A DNA stretch of 34,656 nt, taken from positions 1-34,656 of the forward strand of contig JAYUKY010000092.1 in NCBI GenBank assembly GCA_043764015.1, written 5' to 3'. The notes beneath the pieces are model-generated. The model saw only the letters and a list, made by a program, of their open reading frames with translations, was not told the origin of the DNA and made no database searches. Position numbers and translations under genes: made by a program. Shown here one piece after another: positions 8,016 through 17,295 of this stretch (positions are counted from its first letter, which is position 1; every line of letters begins with the position of its first letter). This DNA is from JANYGM01 sp043764015. GTDB taxonomy: Bacteria; Bacteroidota; Bacteroidia; Cytophagales; Thermonemataceae.

Positions 8016-8062
8016 AACAGGATAATACAAATACATTTTATTGTAATTTGTATTATCCTGTT
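8016..8062 (-). terminator. Long hairpin downstream of clpC
   Basis: A perfect 17-bp inverted repeat (8016-8032 with 8046-8062, arm ATTTGTATTATCCTGTT) and a 13-nt loop, lying between the clpC stop and the sigma gene start. It probably ends the clpC transcript; the T-run after it is weak. Confidence 0.6.
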
Positions 8063-8091
8063 CTATCTGATTATGAACTTATTAGCAAAAA

Positions 8092-8126
8092 ACGTAATTC
8101 GTAATTGATAATTCGTAATTGACTAT
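8092..8126 (-). repeat. Heptad-periodic element at the clpC stop
   Basis: Plus-strand units ACGTAAT, TCGTAAT, TGATAAT, TCGTAAT, TGACTAT. It overlaps the clpC stop codon (8123-8125). A sequence variant of the family with the same 7-nt period. Confidence 0.65.
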
Positions 8127-10651
8127 GCTGTTTTTTTAGTTTTTACAGAAAAGATAATCCCTTCTGTTTTTTCGTCATAATCAGCCAAAATAGTATCACC
8201 TTGTATCATTTCACCTTTTAGAATTTCCTCTGCAATAGGGTCCTCCACAAATTTCTGAATGGCTCTGTATAGTGGTCTTGCGCCATAAGCAGGGTCATAA
8301 CCCTTTTCAGCTAAGAAATCCTTTGCTTCCATAGTCAGTTCCACGTTGTAACCAATTACTTCAATACGTTTGAAAACTTTTTTGAGCATCAAATCAATGA
8401 TTTTGTGCATATGTTCTTTTTCCAAAGAATTAAAGACAATCACGTCATCAATACGGTTCAAAAATTCTGGTGCAAACGTCTTTTTAAGCGCATTTTGAAT
8501 AGTTGTTTTTGCTATTTCGCCCATATTATCTGTGGCTGATTTTGTCGCAAAACCAATTCCTGCGCCAAAATCTTTCAAATCACGCACCCCAATATTTGAG
8601 GTCATAATGATAATAGTGTTCTTAAAATCAACTTTTCTACCCAAACCATCAGTCAAAATACCGTCATCAAGCACCTGTAAAAGTAGGTTAAAAACGTCTG
8701 GATGCGCTTTTTCTATCTCATCAAGCAAAATAACGCTATATGGTTTTCTACGGATTTTTTCTGTAAGTTGTCCGCCTTCTTCATAACCAACGTATCCTGG
8801 AGGTGCACCCACAAGTCTAGAAACGGAGAATTTCTCCATATACTCGCTCATATCCACACGTATAAGGGCATCTTCTTTGTCAAACAAATGTGTTGCCAAA
8901 ACTTTTGCAAGTTCTGTCTTTCCCACGCCTGTAGGACCTAAGAAAATAAACGAACCAATTGGTTTTTTAGGGTCTTTTAAGCCTACACGAGTACGCTGGA
9001 TAGCTTTTACAAGTTTCATAATAGCGGCATCTTGCCCAATTACTTTTCCTTGCAAATCTTCTGCCATTCCAAGAAGTTTTAAGCCTTCAGTTTGTGCTAC
9101 TCTGTTCACAGGAATACCTGTCATCATAGCTACTACTTCTGCCACATTCTCCTCCGTAACGCTATAACGGCGTTTTTTAGCATCTTCTTCCCAAGCCATT
9201 TTGGCTTTTTCTAGTTGGTCAATTAAGCGTTTTTCTTTATCACGAAGTTGTGCTGCTTCTTCATATTTCTGACTTCTGACAACTTGATTTTTTTCTTTTT
9301 TGATATTTTCAATTTGTTCTTCCAACTTCAAAATATCATCTGGCACGTGAATATTGTTCAAATGCACTCTTGCACCCGACTCATCAAGAACATCAATGGC
9401 TTTATCTGGTAAAAACCTATCCGAAATGTACCTATCAGAAAGTTTTACGCAGGCTTCAATAGCTTCTTTTGTATACGTAACGTGGTGATGGTCTTCGTAT
9501 TTCTCTTTGATATTATCTAAGATTTGTATTGTTTCTTCTGGTGATGTTGCCTCTACCATAACCACTTGAAAACGGCGTGCCAAAGCACCATCTTTTTCAA
9601 TATACTGACGGTATTCGTCTAGTGTGGTTGCACCAATACATTGTATATCACCTCTTGCGAGGGCTGGTTTGAACATATTTGACGCATCAAGTGAGCCTGA
9701 CGCACCGCCTGCGCCCACAATAGTATGCAATTCATCAATAAATAAAATCACTTCTGGCGTTTTTTCAAGCTCATTCATTACGGCTTTCATACGCTCTTCA
9801 AACTGTCCACGGTATTTCGTTCCAGCCACCAAAGATGCCAAGTCAAGCGTGATGACACGTTTATTAAACAAAACACGAGAAACTTTTTTCTGAATAATCC
9901 TAAGCGCAAGCCCTTCAGCAATAGCAGTTTTACCAACGCCAGGCTCACCAATAAGAATAGGATTATTTTTCTTGCGACGAGATAAAATTTGGGCTACACG
10001 CTCAATTTCCTTCTCACGACCTACAATAGGGTCAAGTTTCCCAATTTCCGCCATTTTTGTCAAATCACGTCCAAAGTTATCTAAAACGGGTGTTTTAGAT
10101 TTTTCTGTACCCATTCGTGGCGTTTCTTTTTGTTGCTGATTAAACATACGTCCTTCTTCTTCATCATCAGGATTGTCTAATGCAGCAGTTGGATTTGCTG
10201 TATTATTGTGTAAATAAGACTCCAAAACAGACTTTACACTATGATAATCAACATTAAATTTGCTCATAACTTGTGTAGCGAGATAGTCGTTTTCACGCAA
10301 AATGGCAAGTAAAAGATGTTCTGAACGCACTTCGTTAGATTTGAATATTTTAGCTTCTAAATAAGTAACTTTTAGGACTTTTTCAGTTTGTTTTGTAAGC
10401 GGAATATTCAGATTTACTGTATTGTTGGCTTGCGAGGTTACTGTATTTCTGGTAATTTGCTCAATATTATTACGGAATTCAGCAAAAGGAAGTTTTAGAC
10501 GTTGTAAAATGCTGAATGCTAAACCATTACCTTCTTTGATGATACCCAAAATAAGATGTTCTGTACCTACGTACTCGTGTCCAAGTCGCACTGCTTCTTC
10601 TCTGCTAAGAGAGATTATTTCCTTTACTTGTAGGGAAAATTTTGCTTCCAT
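8123..10651 (-). CDS. clpC: ATP-dependent Clp protease ATP-binding subunit ClpC
   Basis: 842 aa, normal for ClpC. Order of parts: N-domain with two Clp_N repeats (1-150), acidic linker (160-170), AAA+ module 1 with Walker A GEPGVGKT (235-242) and Walker B VILFIDE (301-307), a UVR-containing middle coiled coil (about 440-490), and AAA+ module 2 with Walker A GPTGVGKT (572-579), the pore loop GYVGYEEGG and a ClpB-D2-small domain at the C-terminus. The UVR motif separates ClpC from ClpA and ClpB. It unfolds proteins and feeds them to ClpP in the cytosol; clpP is not in the window. ATG start confirmed by the conserved MEAKFSLQVKEII N-terminus. Confidence 0.95.
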   Translation of the reverse strand: MEAKFSLQVKEIISLSREEAVRLGHEYVGTEHLILGIIKEGNGLAFSILQRLKLPFAEFRNNIEQITRNTVTSQANNTVNLNIPLTKQTEKVLKVTYLEAKIFKSNEVRSEHLLLAILRENDYLATQVMSKFNVDYHSVKSVLESYLHNNTANPTAALDNPDDEEEGRMFNQQQKETPRMGTEKSKTPVLDNFGRDLTKMAEIGKLDPIVGREKEIERVAQILSRRKKNNPILIGEPGVGKTAIAEGLALRIIQKKVSRVLFNKRVITLDLASLVAGTKYRGQFEERMKAVMNELEKTPEVILFIDELHTIVGAGGASGSLDASNMFKPALARGDIQCIGATTLDEYRQYIEKDGALARRFQVVMVEATSPEETIQILDNIKEKYEDHHHVTYTKEAIEACVKLSDRYISDRFLPDKAIDVLDESGARVHLNNIHVPDDILKLEEQIENIKKEKNQVVRSQKYEEAAQLRDKEKRLIDQLEKAKMAWEEDAKKRRYSVTEENVAEVVAMMTGIPVNRVAQTEGLKLLGMAEDLQGKVIGQDAAIMKLVKAIQRTRVGLKDPKKPIGSFIFLGPTGVGKTELAKVLATHLFDKEDALIRVDMSEYMEKFSVSRLVGAPPGYVGYEEGGQLTEKIRRKPYSVILLDEIEKAHPDVFNLLLQVLDDGILTDGLGRKVDFKNTIIIMTSNIGVRDLKDFGAGIGFATKSATDNMGEIAKTTIQNALKKTFAPEFLNRIDDVIVFNSLEKEHMHKIIDLMLKKVFKRIEVIGYNVELTMEAKDFLAEKGYDPAYGARPLYRAIQKFVEDPIAEEILKGEMIQGDTILADYDEKTEGIIFSVKTKKTA

Positions 10652-10754
10652 TGCGGTTTTTTTATACGTGTTTTTTAATTAGAATTTATAAAATCAAGCG
10701 AAATTTAAGAGAAATAAAATCTTATAAATCTCTGATTGTCAAGTATTTAGCAAT

Positions 10755-10762
10755 CAAAATTA
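10755..10762 (-). promoter_or_regulatory. Possible -7 box of clpC
   Basis: Minus-strand TAATTTTG (plus CAAAATTA) about 105 bases before the clpC ATG. No -33 partner seen, so this is weak. The rest of the 233-bp gap 10652-10884 is AT-rich with no other feature. Confidence 0.3.
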
Positions 10763-10884
10763 GGTTTTATTTTAAGTATTTTTTACTTTTATGGTGCCTT
10801 TTTAAGAAATATTTTTGGAAATATACATATTATCAACAATAAAAACAACATTTTTTTATAATGTAAGTATATTTTATTTTATTT

Positions 10885-11526
10885 TTACAAATATGATATA
10901 CTTTGTTTTCCTTGACAAAAAAGCACATCTATAATACTCAAATTTGGCTCAAAAGTTTTGCCAAAATTTTGCCTATACGGAATTTCTTTATAAAAATAGT
11001 TTTCTTTCCAGTCCTTTTTCGGGTGAATAAGTCCTCTCACGTCTTTAATTGTATCTTTTGGGCTTATTTCTTTTTGTTTTAGATAACTGTCAGAAAGGGT
11101 AATTTTATATTTTTTTTGGAGAAATTTCTGACAAATTGTCATTAAATCATTATTCAAATCCAACAAAAATTTATATTTTTTAGTTTTATTTTCATAAATT
11201 TCTCTAAAATCATCAGCAAAATACATAAAATATGGTGCTTTGCCGTAGGCAGTCGTGATGGCTCTCCAATGCTTTTTTTCCCAGTTGGCACTACTCACAC
11301 TATCATCAATCAAAGTATCTTTAAAAAAGTGCTTCCCATTGGCATTTTTGATAGGAACAGTCAAGGCTTGTACGCCTGTAGCCGTGAGTATATGCGTACG
11401 GTTGCGGTAAGACTGTTTTTGATAATATTCGTGTTGCTCCAAAATGACATTTGGATACTTTTCTAATAACACAAAATACTCCAAACAAGGCAAATAATGG
11501 CTTTCTATAAGTAAAGTTGAAGGCAT
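10885..11526 (-). CDS. WbqC family protein
   Basis: 213 aa with the WbqC-family pattern: N-terminal LLIESHYLPCLEYF, YYQKQSYRNRTHILTATGVQALTVPI (about 38-63), SSANWEKKHWRAITTAYGKAPYF (78-100), and a helical C-terminal half ending in a FEPNLSIIDVLFCQG motif. WbqC-like proteins are found in polysaccharide loci and widely in Bacteroidota as single genes; they are thought to act in sugar or amino-group modification, but the reaction is not established. Cytoplasmic, no membrane segment. It lies 15 bases after the small membrane gene on the same strand. Confidence 0.85.
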   Translation of the reverse strand: MPSTLLIESHYLPCLEYFVLLEKYPNVILEQHEYYQKQSYRNRTHILTATGVQALTVPIKNANGKHFFKDTLIDDSVSSANWEKKHWRAITTAYGKAPYFMYFADDFREIYENKTKKYKFLLDLNNDLMTICQKFLQKKYKITLSDSYLKQKEISPKDTIKDVRGLIHPKKDWKENYFYKEIPYRQNFGKTFEPNLSIIDVLFCQGKQSISYL

Positions 11527-11541
11527 TTTTTAAGATTTGAA

Positions 11542-11829
11542 TTATTTTACTGGTTGTTGTTTAAATGTGATGTAACAAGCGTGAGCAAATCCCACAATAA
11601 CGTGGCAAGTCATAGCAAAAATAACAGCAAAAATTGTACGTAACCCATAGCCGCCTTGTAAGCCTAGAAACCCTAGTATCAGTGTTATGAGAATTACATA
11701 AATCAATAAAACGACAGTATGAGTAACAAATATTTTAAAAAAATCTCCGTTATTAAATACCATTAAGTAGCTAGCAAGCAACAATATTGGAGTAATAAAC
11801 AACAATATTATCAGTAGAAGTTCATTCAT
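11542..11829 (-). CDS. Small membrane protein, unknown
   Basis: 95 aa from ATG 11829, with three predicted membrane helices (about 3-23, 31-54, 60-83) and a short basic tail (ITFKQQPVK). The upstream in-frame TTG at 11850 adds only MGKKIKN and is less likely. I do not recognise the family. It is probably co-transcribed with the WbqC gene (15-bp gap), hinting at an envelope role. Confidence 0.65.
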   Translation of the reverse strand: MNELLLIILLFITPILLLASYLMVFNNGDFFKIFVTHTVVLLIYVILITLILGFLGLQGGYGLRTIFAVIFAMTCHVIVGFAHACYITFKQQPVK

Positions 11830-12039
11830 ATTTTTTATTTTTTTACCCAATATTTAACGCATAAGTATTATTTTTCATAATCAAATAATTATATCAAAAT
11901 AAATATCATCAAAGAAAGCATTTTTATTGGGTTTATTAAGTATTTGAATAGTTTTCCTGCAATCTAGTGGAAAATAAACAAAAATATTCAAAACTTGTTT
12001 TATTTTGTGTATTTTATTTCACAAGAACAGAAAAAACAG

Positions 12040-12047
12040 TAGTTTTG
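12040..12047 (+). promoter_or_regulatory. -7 box of the TPR-HTH gene
   Basis: TAGTTTTG (TAnnTTTG), 47 bases before ATG 12095. No -33 at the usual spacing. The 265-bp divergent gap 11830-12094 holds nothing else recognisable. Confidence 0.4.
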
Positions 12048-12094
12048 CGAGTAAACTATCAAAATATCAATTTTTATTTAGTAATTTACCTTAG

Positions 12095-13972
12095 ATGCCT
12101 TTCAAAAATTTACTTTTTTTACTTTTTATTTTTTATTATAATATTGTTTTTGCGCAAAGTTCTGCGGAAAGTCCACCTAAAAACTTTGATTTTACACCGT
12201 ATGACAATGATTTTGAAAAACTTTATCAAAATTGTACCAAAACACGCCTTGACAGCGCACATAAGCTACAAATTGCTTTTTTAAGGAAGTATTATGTTAT
12301 TCGTGATAAAAAAAGACTTTATGATTATTGCGGAAAATTTAAAAATAAATGCCTTAAAGATAATAATAAGGCACTTTTAAGAAGGCTTTTAGTGATAGAA
12401 ACCGTTGATAAACTTAAATATCAAAAGCCTACTCCTACACAAGTAGAAACAGCTTTTAATGCTTTATATGATACTTTTTTAGAAGAAAATGACGTTTCTG
12501 CAGCGTTGGAGTGTTTATTGGAGTTTGGTTTGTTTCCACATAAAGAAAAAACAGATATTCAAGCACTTAAAATTTTGTTTTTTGCTGAAAAATTTGCTCA
12601 AAAAAATAATCTTCAAAATGATATAAGTTTGCAAGGCATTTTATATAGGATTGGCTATATTTTATGGGATTTTGATATGCCTATTTTGTCCATCAAATAC
12701 CTAAAAAAGTCCTTAGAAACCAATAAAACTAATTATTCTGACTCACTTATTACCCTCAACGCCATGGGAATAAACTATCAAAAGCTAAATGATTATCAAA
12801 ATTCTATTAAATATTTTGATGTTGTTTCTGCGCTTGCAAAAAAAGGTAAAAGTGATATTTTTTATGCTGTTGTGCTTGGAAATGCCGCTGTAACTCTGCA
12901 CAAACTAGGTGAACAAAATAAAGCTTTTGCGTATGCCACACAAGATAAGGAGATGTGTTTCAGAGAAAAACTTTGGTCAAATGCGGTGGGCGCATTGCAT
13001 ACGCTTATACGTATAGAAATAAAGCGTAATAATTTAGAAAATGCTAAAATCTTGCTTGATTCTTTGGATAATGTAGCCTTAAAAGCAAATGACAAACATT
13101 TCATATCTCAAAAAAGACAAAAAGAAGCCGCTTTTTTGTATTATCAGGCACTCAAAAATCACGAAAAATCTTTGAGTTTTTATAAAGAATTTGTTTATTA
13201 TGACTCTCTAGCGCAAGAATACGCCAATAAAAATAAGATTTCGGAGCTACAACTTGCCGCAGAAGTACGTATTTATCAACAGGAAATGGACGAAAGGGAA
13301 AAAGACAAACAATCTATCAATGTTTTGTTTGTAATTTCTATTATCTTATTGATTTTATTGATAGTTTTTGTAGGTTTTTTTGTCAATAAGAAGATTAAAA
13401 CTATTGAAATAAACAAGAAAGTTGTAGAGAATATCAACAAAACGCAAGCTCAAGAAATAGCCATACTCAAACAACAGATATTTGCGCAACTTGCTGATAT
13501 TAAACAAAATAACAATAGTTTGCAAGCTATTATTTTGCCAAAAAATAATCCAGAAGACATAAAAGAAGACATAAACCAAATAGGAAAAGATATTGATAAC
13601 GCAAATCCTCAAAAAGAAATTCATAACGAAAATCTTGTAGAAAACTTAGATTTTGATACAGAAAATATTAGCGTCAAAGAAGAAGATTTGCAGTTTTTGA
13701 GAGAATTTAATTTGACCAAAAAAGAACAATGGAGTATTTTTAAAGTTTCTTTTTTGAAGGTTTATCCTAATTTTGAACGCAAAATCATTACCAAAATGGG
13801 CGAAGTTTCTAATGCAGAATTGCGCTTGATGATGCTTCAAAAGTTAGGACTTGACAACAACGAAATTTCTCAAATGTTGCTCATTTCTGCTAATAGTGTT
13901 CGCACTGGAAAATACAGATTATATAAGAAACTTGGGCTAAGTTCTGCGGAAGAATTAGACAATTTTCTATAA
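12095..13972 (+). CDS. Membrane-bound TPR sensor with C-terminal HTH
   Basis: 625 aa. Signal peptide 1-20 (ending NIVFAQ), then a helical TPR-type region (about 55-375; clearest repeats around 195-290, such as NAMGINYQKLNDYQNSIKYF), a coiled stretch, one membrane helix at 408-430, a cytoplasmic coiled coil (about 440-480), a polar linker and a LuxR/GerE-like helix-turn-helix at about 567-625 (SNAELRLMMLQKLGLDNNEISQML..SVRTGKYRLYKKLG). This TPR-TM-HTH design is common in Bacteroidota: the periplasmic TPRs are thought to sense something and the inner HTH to bind DNA. Target genes are unknown; the nearest downstream genes are the small membrane proteins. Confidence 0.8.
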   Translation: MPFKNLLFLLFIFYYNIVFAQSSAESPPKNFDFTPYDNDFEKLYQNCTKTRLDSAHKLQIAFLRKYYVIRDKKRLYDYCGKFKNKCLKDNNKALLRRLLVIETVDKLKYQKPTPTQVETAFNALYDTFLEENDVSAALECLLEFGLFPHKEKTDIQALKILFFAEKFAQKNNLQNDISLQGILYRIGYILWDFDMPILSIKYLKKSLETNKTNYSDSLITLNAMGINYQKLNDYQNSIKYFDVVSALAKKGKSDIFYAVVLGNAAVTLHKLGEQNKAFAYATQDKEMCFREKLWSNAVGALHTLIRIEIKRNNLENAKILLDSLDNVALKANDKHFISQKRQKEAAFLYYQALKNHEKSLSFYKEFVYYDSLAQEYANKNKISELQLAAEVRIYQQEMDEREKDKQSINVLFVISIILLILLIVFVGFFVNKKIKTIEINKKVVENINKTQAQEIAILKQQIFAQLADIKQNNNSLQAIILPKNNPEDIKEDINQIGKDIDNANPQKEIHNENLVENLDFDTENISVKEEDLQFLREFNLTKKEQWSIFKVSFLKVYPNFERKIITKMGEVSNAELRLMMLQKLGLDNNEISQMLLISANSVRTGKYRLYKKLGLSSAEELDNFL

Positions 13973-14011
13973 AATATTACATCAAAATATCACGAAAATA
14001 TTTTTATTTTG

Positions 14012-14040
14012 AAAGCATTTACTCAAAAAGCAAATGCTTT
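14012..14040 (+). terminator. Terminator after the TPR-HTH gene
   Basis: AAAGCATTT / AAATGCTTT stem with an 11-nt loop, followed by T-rich DNA. It lies 39 bases after the stop. The following DNA (14041-14193) holds a direct repeat of TTTTGTCTATATTTT near 14100 and 14130 whose role is unclear. Confidence 0.75.
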
Positions 14041-14193
14041 TTTGTTGTCTTTTTTCTAAAATCCTTAAAATCTCTCCAAAAATCTCCTAAAAAATCTGAT
14101 TTTGTCTATATTTTCTCTTGTTTTGTCTATATTTTGGATTAGGAATGGGTGTTTTTTTTGCTTTGATTTGTAAAAGAAAAAACAATTAACAAG

Positions 14194-14286
14194 ATGAAGC
14201 AAACTTTTACAAAGAACCTCACTTCATTTTTGCAGTTATTTTTCTATTTCTTATTGGGAATGACACTTATTTTGTTGCTTGTCTAA
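14194..14286 (+). CDS. Putative 30-aa single-pass membrane peptide
   Basis: ATG 14194 to TAA 14284-14286 encodes MKQTFTKNLTSFLQLFFYFLL... ending in LILLLV: a short basic/polar head and one membrane helix of about 19 residues. It lies 55 bases upstream of two other small membrane genes on the same strand. No homology is known to me. The composition (one clean helix, stop right after it) suggests a real small protein, but it could be chance. Confidence 0.4.
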   Translation: MKQTFTKNLTSFLQLFFYFLLGMTLILLLV

Positions 14287-14341
14287 AACCTAACTATTCA
14301 AAAATTATTTATTTAAAAGCGTATTCAAAATAAAAAATATT

Positions 14342-14626
14342 ATGATACCATTCATTCTTTATGCGACAGTTTTGGGCGTGTTTTTGGGTATCATTTCAGG
14401 GCGTATTTATATGCAATTTGTGCCAGATATGAAAGAACAACTCCTACCAACGTGGCTATTTGCAGGTATTATGGCAGCTGTGCTTACATTTCTAATGAGT
14501 GTAACGCTTTCAATGGTGTTTAGAAATAGTATAGAAACGCATCTTATCAAACTAATTGTTATTGCAGCCATTAGTAGTGAGCTTTTACTGGTATTTATGA
14601 TGTATAAATCAGTACAAGATAAGTAA
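14342..14626 (+). CDS. Small three-helix membrane protein A
   Basis: 94 aa with hydrophobic segments at about 2-22, 38-61 and 70-88. The C-terminal part, SMVFRNSIETHLIKLIVIAAISSELLLVFMMYKS, aligns with the end of the next gene's product (SLVWKSSLDTNWLKIVIGAVSIAEILVLAFLVYG), so the two are paralogues. Family not recognised. A glycine-rich first helix (GVFLGIISGR) is notable. Gap to the next gene is 52 bp, consistent with one transcript. Confidence 0.65.
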   Translation: MIPFILYATVLGVFLGIISGRIYMQFVPDMKEQLLPTWLFAGIMAAVLTFLMSVTLSMVFRNSIETHLIKLIVIAAISSELLLVFMMYKSVQDK

Positions 14627-14678
14627 ATAGTAGTTTTTTCAGTTTATCAATCAATTATCAATTTAAACAAACAAAATT

Positions 14679-14984
14679 ATGGGAAGTTTCGTCCTTGTTG
14701 CCAAAACTATTTTATGTTCTATCTTGTCTGCTGGTGCTATAGCAGCTATCATTGCCAAAATAGAAACAATGATAAATCCGCCTCACGCTCATTTGGGCGC
14801 AGGAATGGTGGTTATGCTACTTGTAGGCTATGCGGTGGTTGCGGCGTTTGTGTGTAGTTTGATAGGCTCGCTTGTATGGAAGAGTAGTTTGGATACAAAC
14901 TGGCTCAAAATAGTAATTGGAGCAGTTAGTATTGCAGAAATTCTCGTTTTAGCTTTTCTTGTTTATGGTGCTATGAACCGTTAA
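14679..14984 (+). CDS. Small three-helix membrane protein B, paralogue of A
   Basis: 101 aa with helices at about 4-26, 40-64 and 73-97, separated by a polar loop INPPHAHLGAG. Paralogous to the preceding 94-aa protein over the last two helices. No catalytic motif or family recognised. The pair probably arose by tandem duplication and may form a heteromeric membrane complex (inference). Confidence 0.65.
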   Translation: MGSFVLVAKTILCSILSAGAIAAIIAKIETMINPPHAHLGAGMVVMLLVGYAVVAAFVCSLIGSLVWKSSLDTNWLKIVIGAVSIAEILVLAFLVYGAMNR

Positions 14985-15097
14985 GGAAGAGATATGAAAC
15001 TAGAAGTGCGAATATAAAATATTGATTATTAAGTTATTATAAAAATACAGGTTACAATAAATAAATTTTATCTAATTGAGCGTAAAACCCCTATCCT

Positions 15098-15359
15098 AGG
15101 CTGTTCAGAAGGCTACAATAGACTTCCCCCTGTTTTTGGGTAATATAAAAGTGCAAAACCAAGCACCTGAATATTTTTCCTCCGTCAGCTAAAGCAGACG
15201 GCAAAGAAAAGAAAGTGAACAGAAATATCTTTGTTCTATGTTTTTTTATTCTTATTGCCGTCTGCTTTAGCTGACGGTGCAGGGAATTTTGAGTGCCTAG
15301 CTTTGCGCTAATTTATGTCAAAAAGTGGGGGAATTTGCCCCTACTCTTCTGAACAGCCT
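15098..15359. repeat. 262-bp foldback (MITE-like) element
   Basis: Nested inverted repeats: a perfect 14-bp outer pair AGGCTGTTCAGAAG (15098-15111) / 15346-15359; a second imperfect pair (15124-15137 with 15320-15333); an inner perfect 23-bp pair (15182-15204 with 15255-15277). Pairing is partial in between. No ORF. It lies in the 503-bp gap 14985-15487, which holds nothing else. No clear target duplication was seen. It could be a non-autonomous mobile element or a structured RNA. Confidence 0.7.
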
Positions 15360-15487
15360 ACCTTTAGGGTGAGAGGTAAAAACGTAATTATTCATAAACT
15401 CTAGTATCTTTTATATCTTTTTTGAAAAAAAAGCGTTATATTGCTAATAAGTAAAATTGCAAATATTCCCTTTCTAAACATATTACA

Positions 15488-17149
15488 ATGAATTTATATA
15501 AAAAATACCCTAAAACCGCCAAAATAGCTATTTTCACAATGGTTATAGGTGGTTTTGTGGCACTAAAACCCCTTGATAATCCTTTTGAAATAGCCAAAAA
15601 TATAGAAACTTTTGCCTCTCTCTATAAAGAAGTGAATACATATTATGTTGATGAGCTAAATCCCAACAAAATGATGAAAACTGCCTCTGATGCTATGCTC
15701 AAAAGTCTAGACCCTTATACGGTTTTTTATACAGAAGACCAAGCAGAAGACTACCGCATAATGACCACAGGCGAGTATGGAGGCATAGGAGCAACCATTG
15801 CCACACGTAATGGGCGTGTGCTTGTGAGTATGCCACAAGAAAAATATCCTGCCTATAAAGCTGGTTTGCGTGCTGGTGATGAAATTTTTGAAATTGATGG
15901 CAAAAAAGTAGCAGGCAAAAAAGATGCTGATATTTCTAAATTACTCAAAGGGCAAGCAGGCACAATTGTCAAAATTTTTGTTAAAAAATATAACAAAAAA
16001 GATGCTGAATATGTCAATGTGGAGCGTGGAGCTATTAAAATTGATAACGTAACTTATTTTGGAATGATAACAAATGACGTAGGTTATATTAGTTTAGATG
16101 ACTTTAATCAGTCGGCTAGTGTGGAGGTAAAAAATGCCCTAGAAGAACTTAAAAAGAAAGGTGCAAAAAACATCATTCTTGATGTACGTGGCAATCCAGG
16201 TGGACTTCTGAATGAATCTGTCAATATTTGTAATCTTTTTATTGATAGAGATTTGGAAGTTGTACAAACCAAAGGCAAAAATCCACAATGGAACAGAGCC
16301 TATAAAGCCCTAAATACAGCCGTTGATAAGGAAATTCCTTTGATTGTGCTTGCTAATGGGCGTAGCGCATCTGCCGCAGAAATTGTTTCTGGCGTATTAC
16401 AAGATTATGATAGAGCCGTACTTATTGGACAAAGAACTTTCGGAAAAGGGCTTGTACAGGCTACATTTAGACTTCCTTATAATACACAAGTGAAAGTTAC
16501 GACATCTAAATACTATATTCCTAGTGGAAGATGTATTCAAGCGTTAGATTATTCCAACAAATCAGATGATGGCGTGGCAGGCAAAACCGCTGATTCTTTG
16601 CGTAGAGCCTTCAAAACAAAAGGTGGGCGTACTGTTTATGATGGTGCAGGACTTGAGCCTGATATTTTGCTGGAAACAACTGATAATTTACCTGTGATTG
16701 CCAGTCTAATTGGTCAAAATCATCTTTTTGATTACGCTAATATTTATGCAACAGATAACAAAACTATCAAACCTGCACTAGAATTTTCGTTGTCTGATGC
16801 TGAATATCAAGCATTTGCAACGTGGCTAAAAGGTAAAAAATATGATTATCAAACGCCATTAGACAAACAAGTGGAACAACTTTCAGAGATTATTAAAAAA
16901 GATAAAAATAATGCCAATCTGCAAACGGCACTTAATTCTCTAAAACAGCAAATTTCTCAAAACAAAATAAATGATATTCTTACACATAAAAGCTTGATTA
17001 AAAGACGTTTGGAAGAGGAAATTGTAGCGAGATATTACCAAGAAAGGGGCGTAGTAGAAGCAGGTTTTGGTGAAGATCCAGAAGTACAAGAAGCTATCAA
17101 ACTTTTCAAAGATAAAGCAAGAATGATGAAAATTCTAAGGAAAAACTAA
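15488..17149 (+). CDS. ctpA: S41 family carboxyl-terminal processing protease
   Basis: 553 aa. An N-terminal hydrophobic segment (about 11-27) anchors or exports it. Then a Ctp N-terminal helical region with LKSLDPYTVFYT (72-82), a PDZ domain (about 95-170; GGIGATI, AYKAGLRAGDEIFEIDG) and the S41 protease core: YISLDDF, ILDVRGNPGGLL (230-241), catalytic Ser295 in NGRSASAAEIVSG, and Lys320 in RTFGKGLVQ, the Ser-Lys dyad 25 residues apart as in the family. The C-terminal about 120 residues are helical and charged. It trims or degrades periplasmic proteins from their C-termini. Typical for Bacteroidota. Monocistronic, with a terminator module right after the stop. The gene symbol is by class only. 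Confidence 0.9.
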   Translation: MNLYKKYPKTAKIAIFTMVIGGFVALKPLDNPFEIAKNIETFASLYKEVNTYYVDELNPNKMMKTASDAMLKSLDPYTVFYTEDQAEDYRIMTTGEYGGIGATIATRNGRVLVSMPQEKYPAYKAGLRAGDEIFEIDGKKVAGKKDADISKLLKGQAGTIVKIFVKKYNKKDAEYVNVERGAIKIDNVTYFGMITNDVGYISLDDFNQSASVEVKNALEELKKKGAKNIILDVRGNPGGLLNESVNICNLFIDRDLEVVQTKGKNPQWNRAYKALNTAVDKEIPLIVLANGRSASAAEIVSGVLQDYDRAVLIGQRTFGKGLVQATFRLPYNTQVKVTTSKYYIPSGRCIQALDYSNKSDDGVAGKTADSLRRAFKTKGGRTVYDGAGLEPDILLETTDNLPVIASLIGQNHLFDYANIYATDNKTIKPALEFSLSDAEYQAFATWLKGKKYDYQTPLDKQVEQLSEIIKKDKNNANLQTALNSLKQQISQNKINDILTHKSLIKRRLEEEIVARYYQERGVVEAGFGEDPEVQEAIKLFKDKARMMKILRKN

Positions 17150-17222
17150 GTACGAAGTTTGAAGTACGAGGTATGAAAATTAAAATGTAAAAAGCTGCTT
17201 ATAGTTCTTATAAGCGGCTTTT
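17149..17222 (+). terminator. Heptad element joined to a TTATAGTTCTTATAA terminator
   Basis: Starting at the last base of the ctpA stop codon: heptads AGTACGA, AGTTTGA, AGTACGA, GGTATGA (17149-17176), then a hairpin AAAAGCTGCTTATA / TATAAGCGGCTTTT (17190-17222) with one G-T pair and a T4 end. The module is closely repeated at 18009. Confidence 0.8.
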
Positions 17223-17263
17223 ATATTTATGGGATTTTTAATAGAAAATATAATCATTTATTT

Positions 17264-17295
17264 TTTGTTTAAATGAAAATAAATATTTACCTTTG
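17264..17295 (+). promoter_or_regulatory. Strong Bacteroidota-type promoter
   Basis: TTTG (17264-17267), a 20-bp spacer, TACCTTTG (17288-17295). The predicted start near 17302 is downstream of ATG 17273, which shows that the gene must begin at ATG 17339. Confidence 0.65.
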
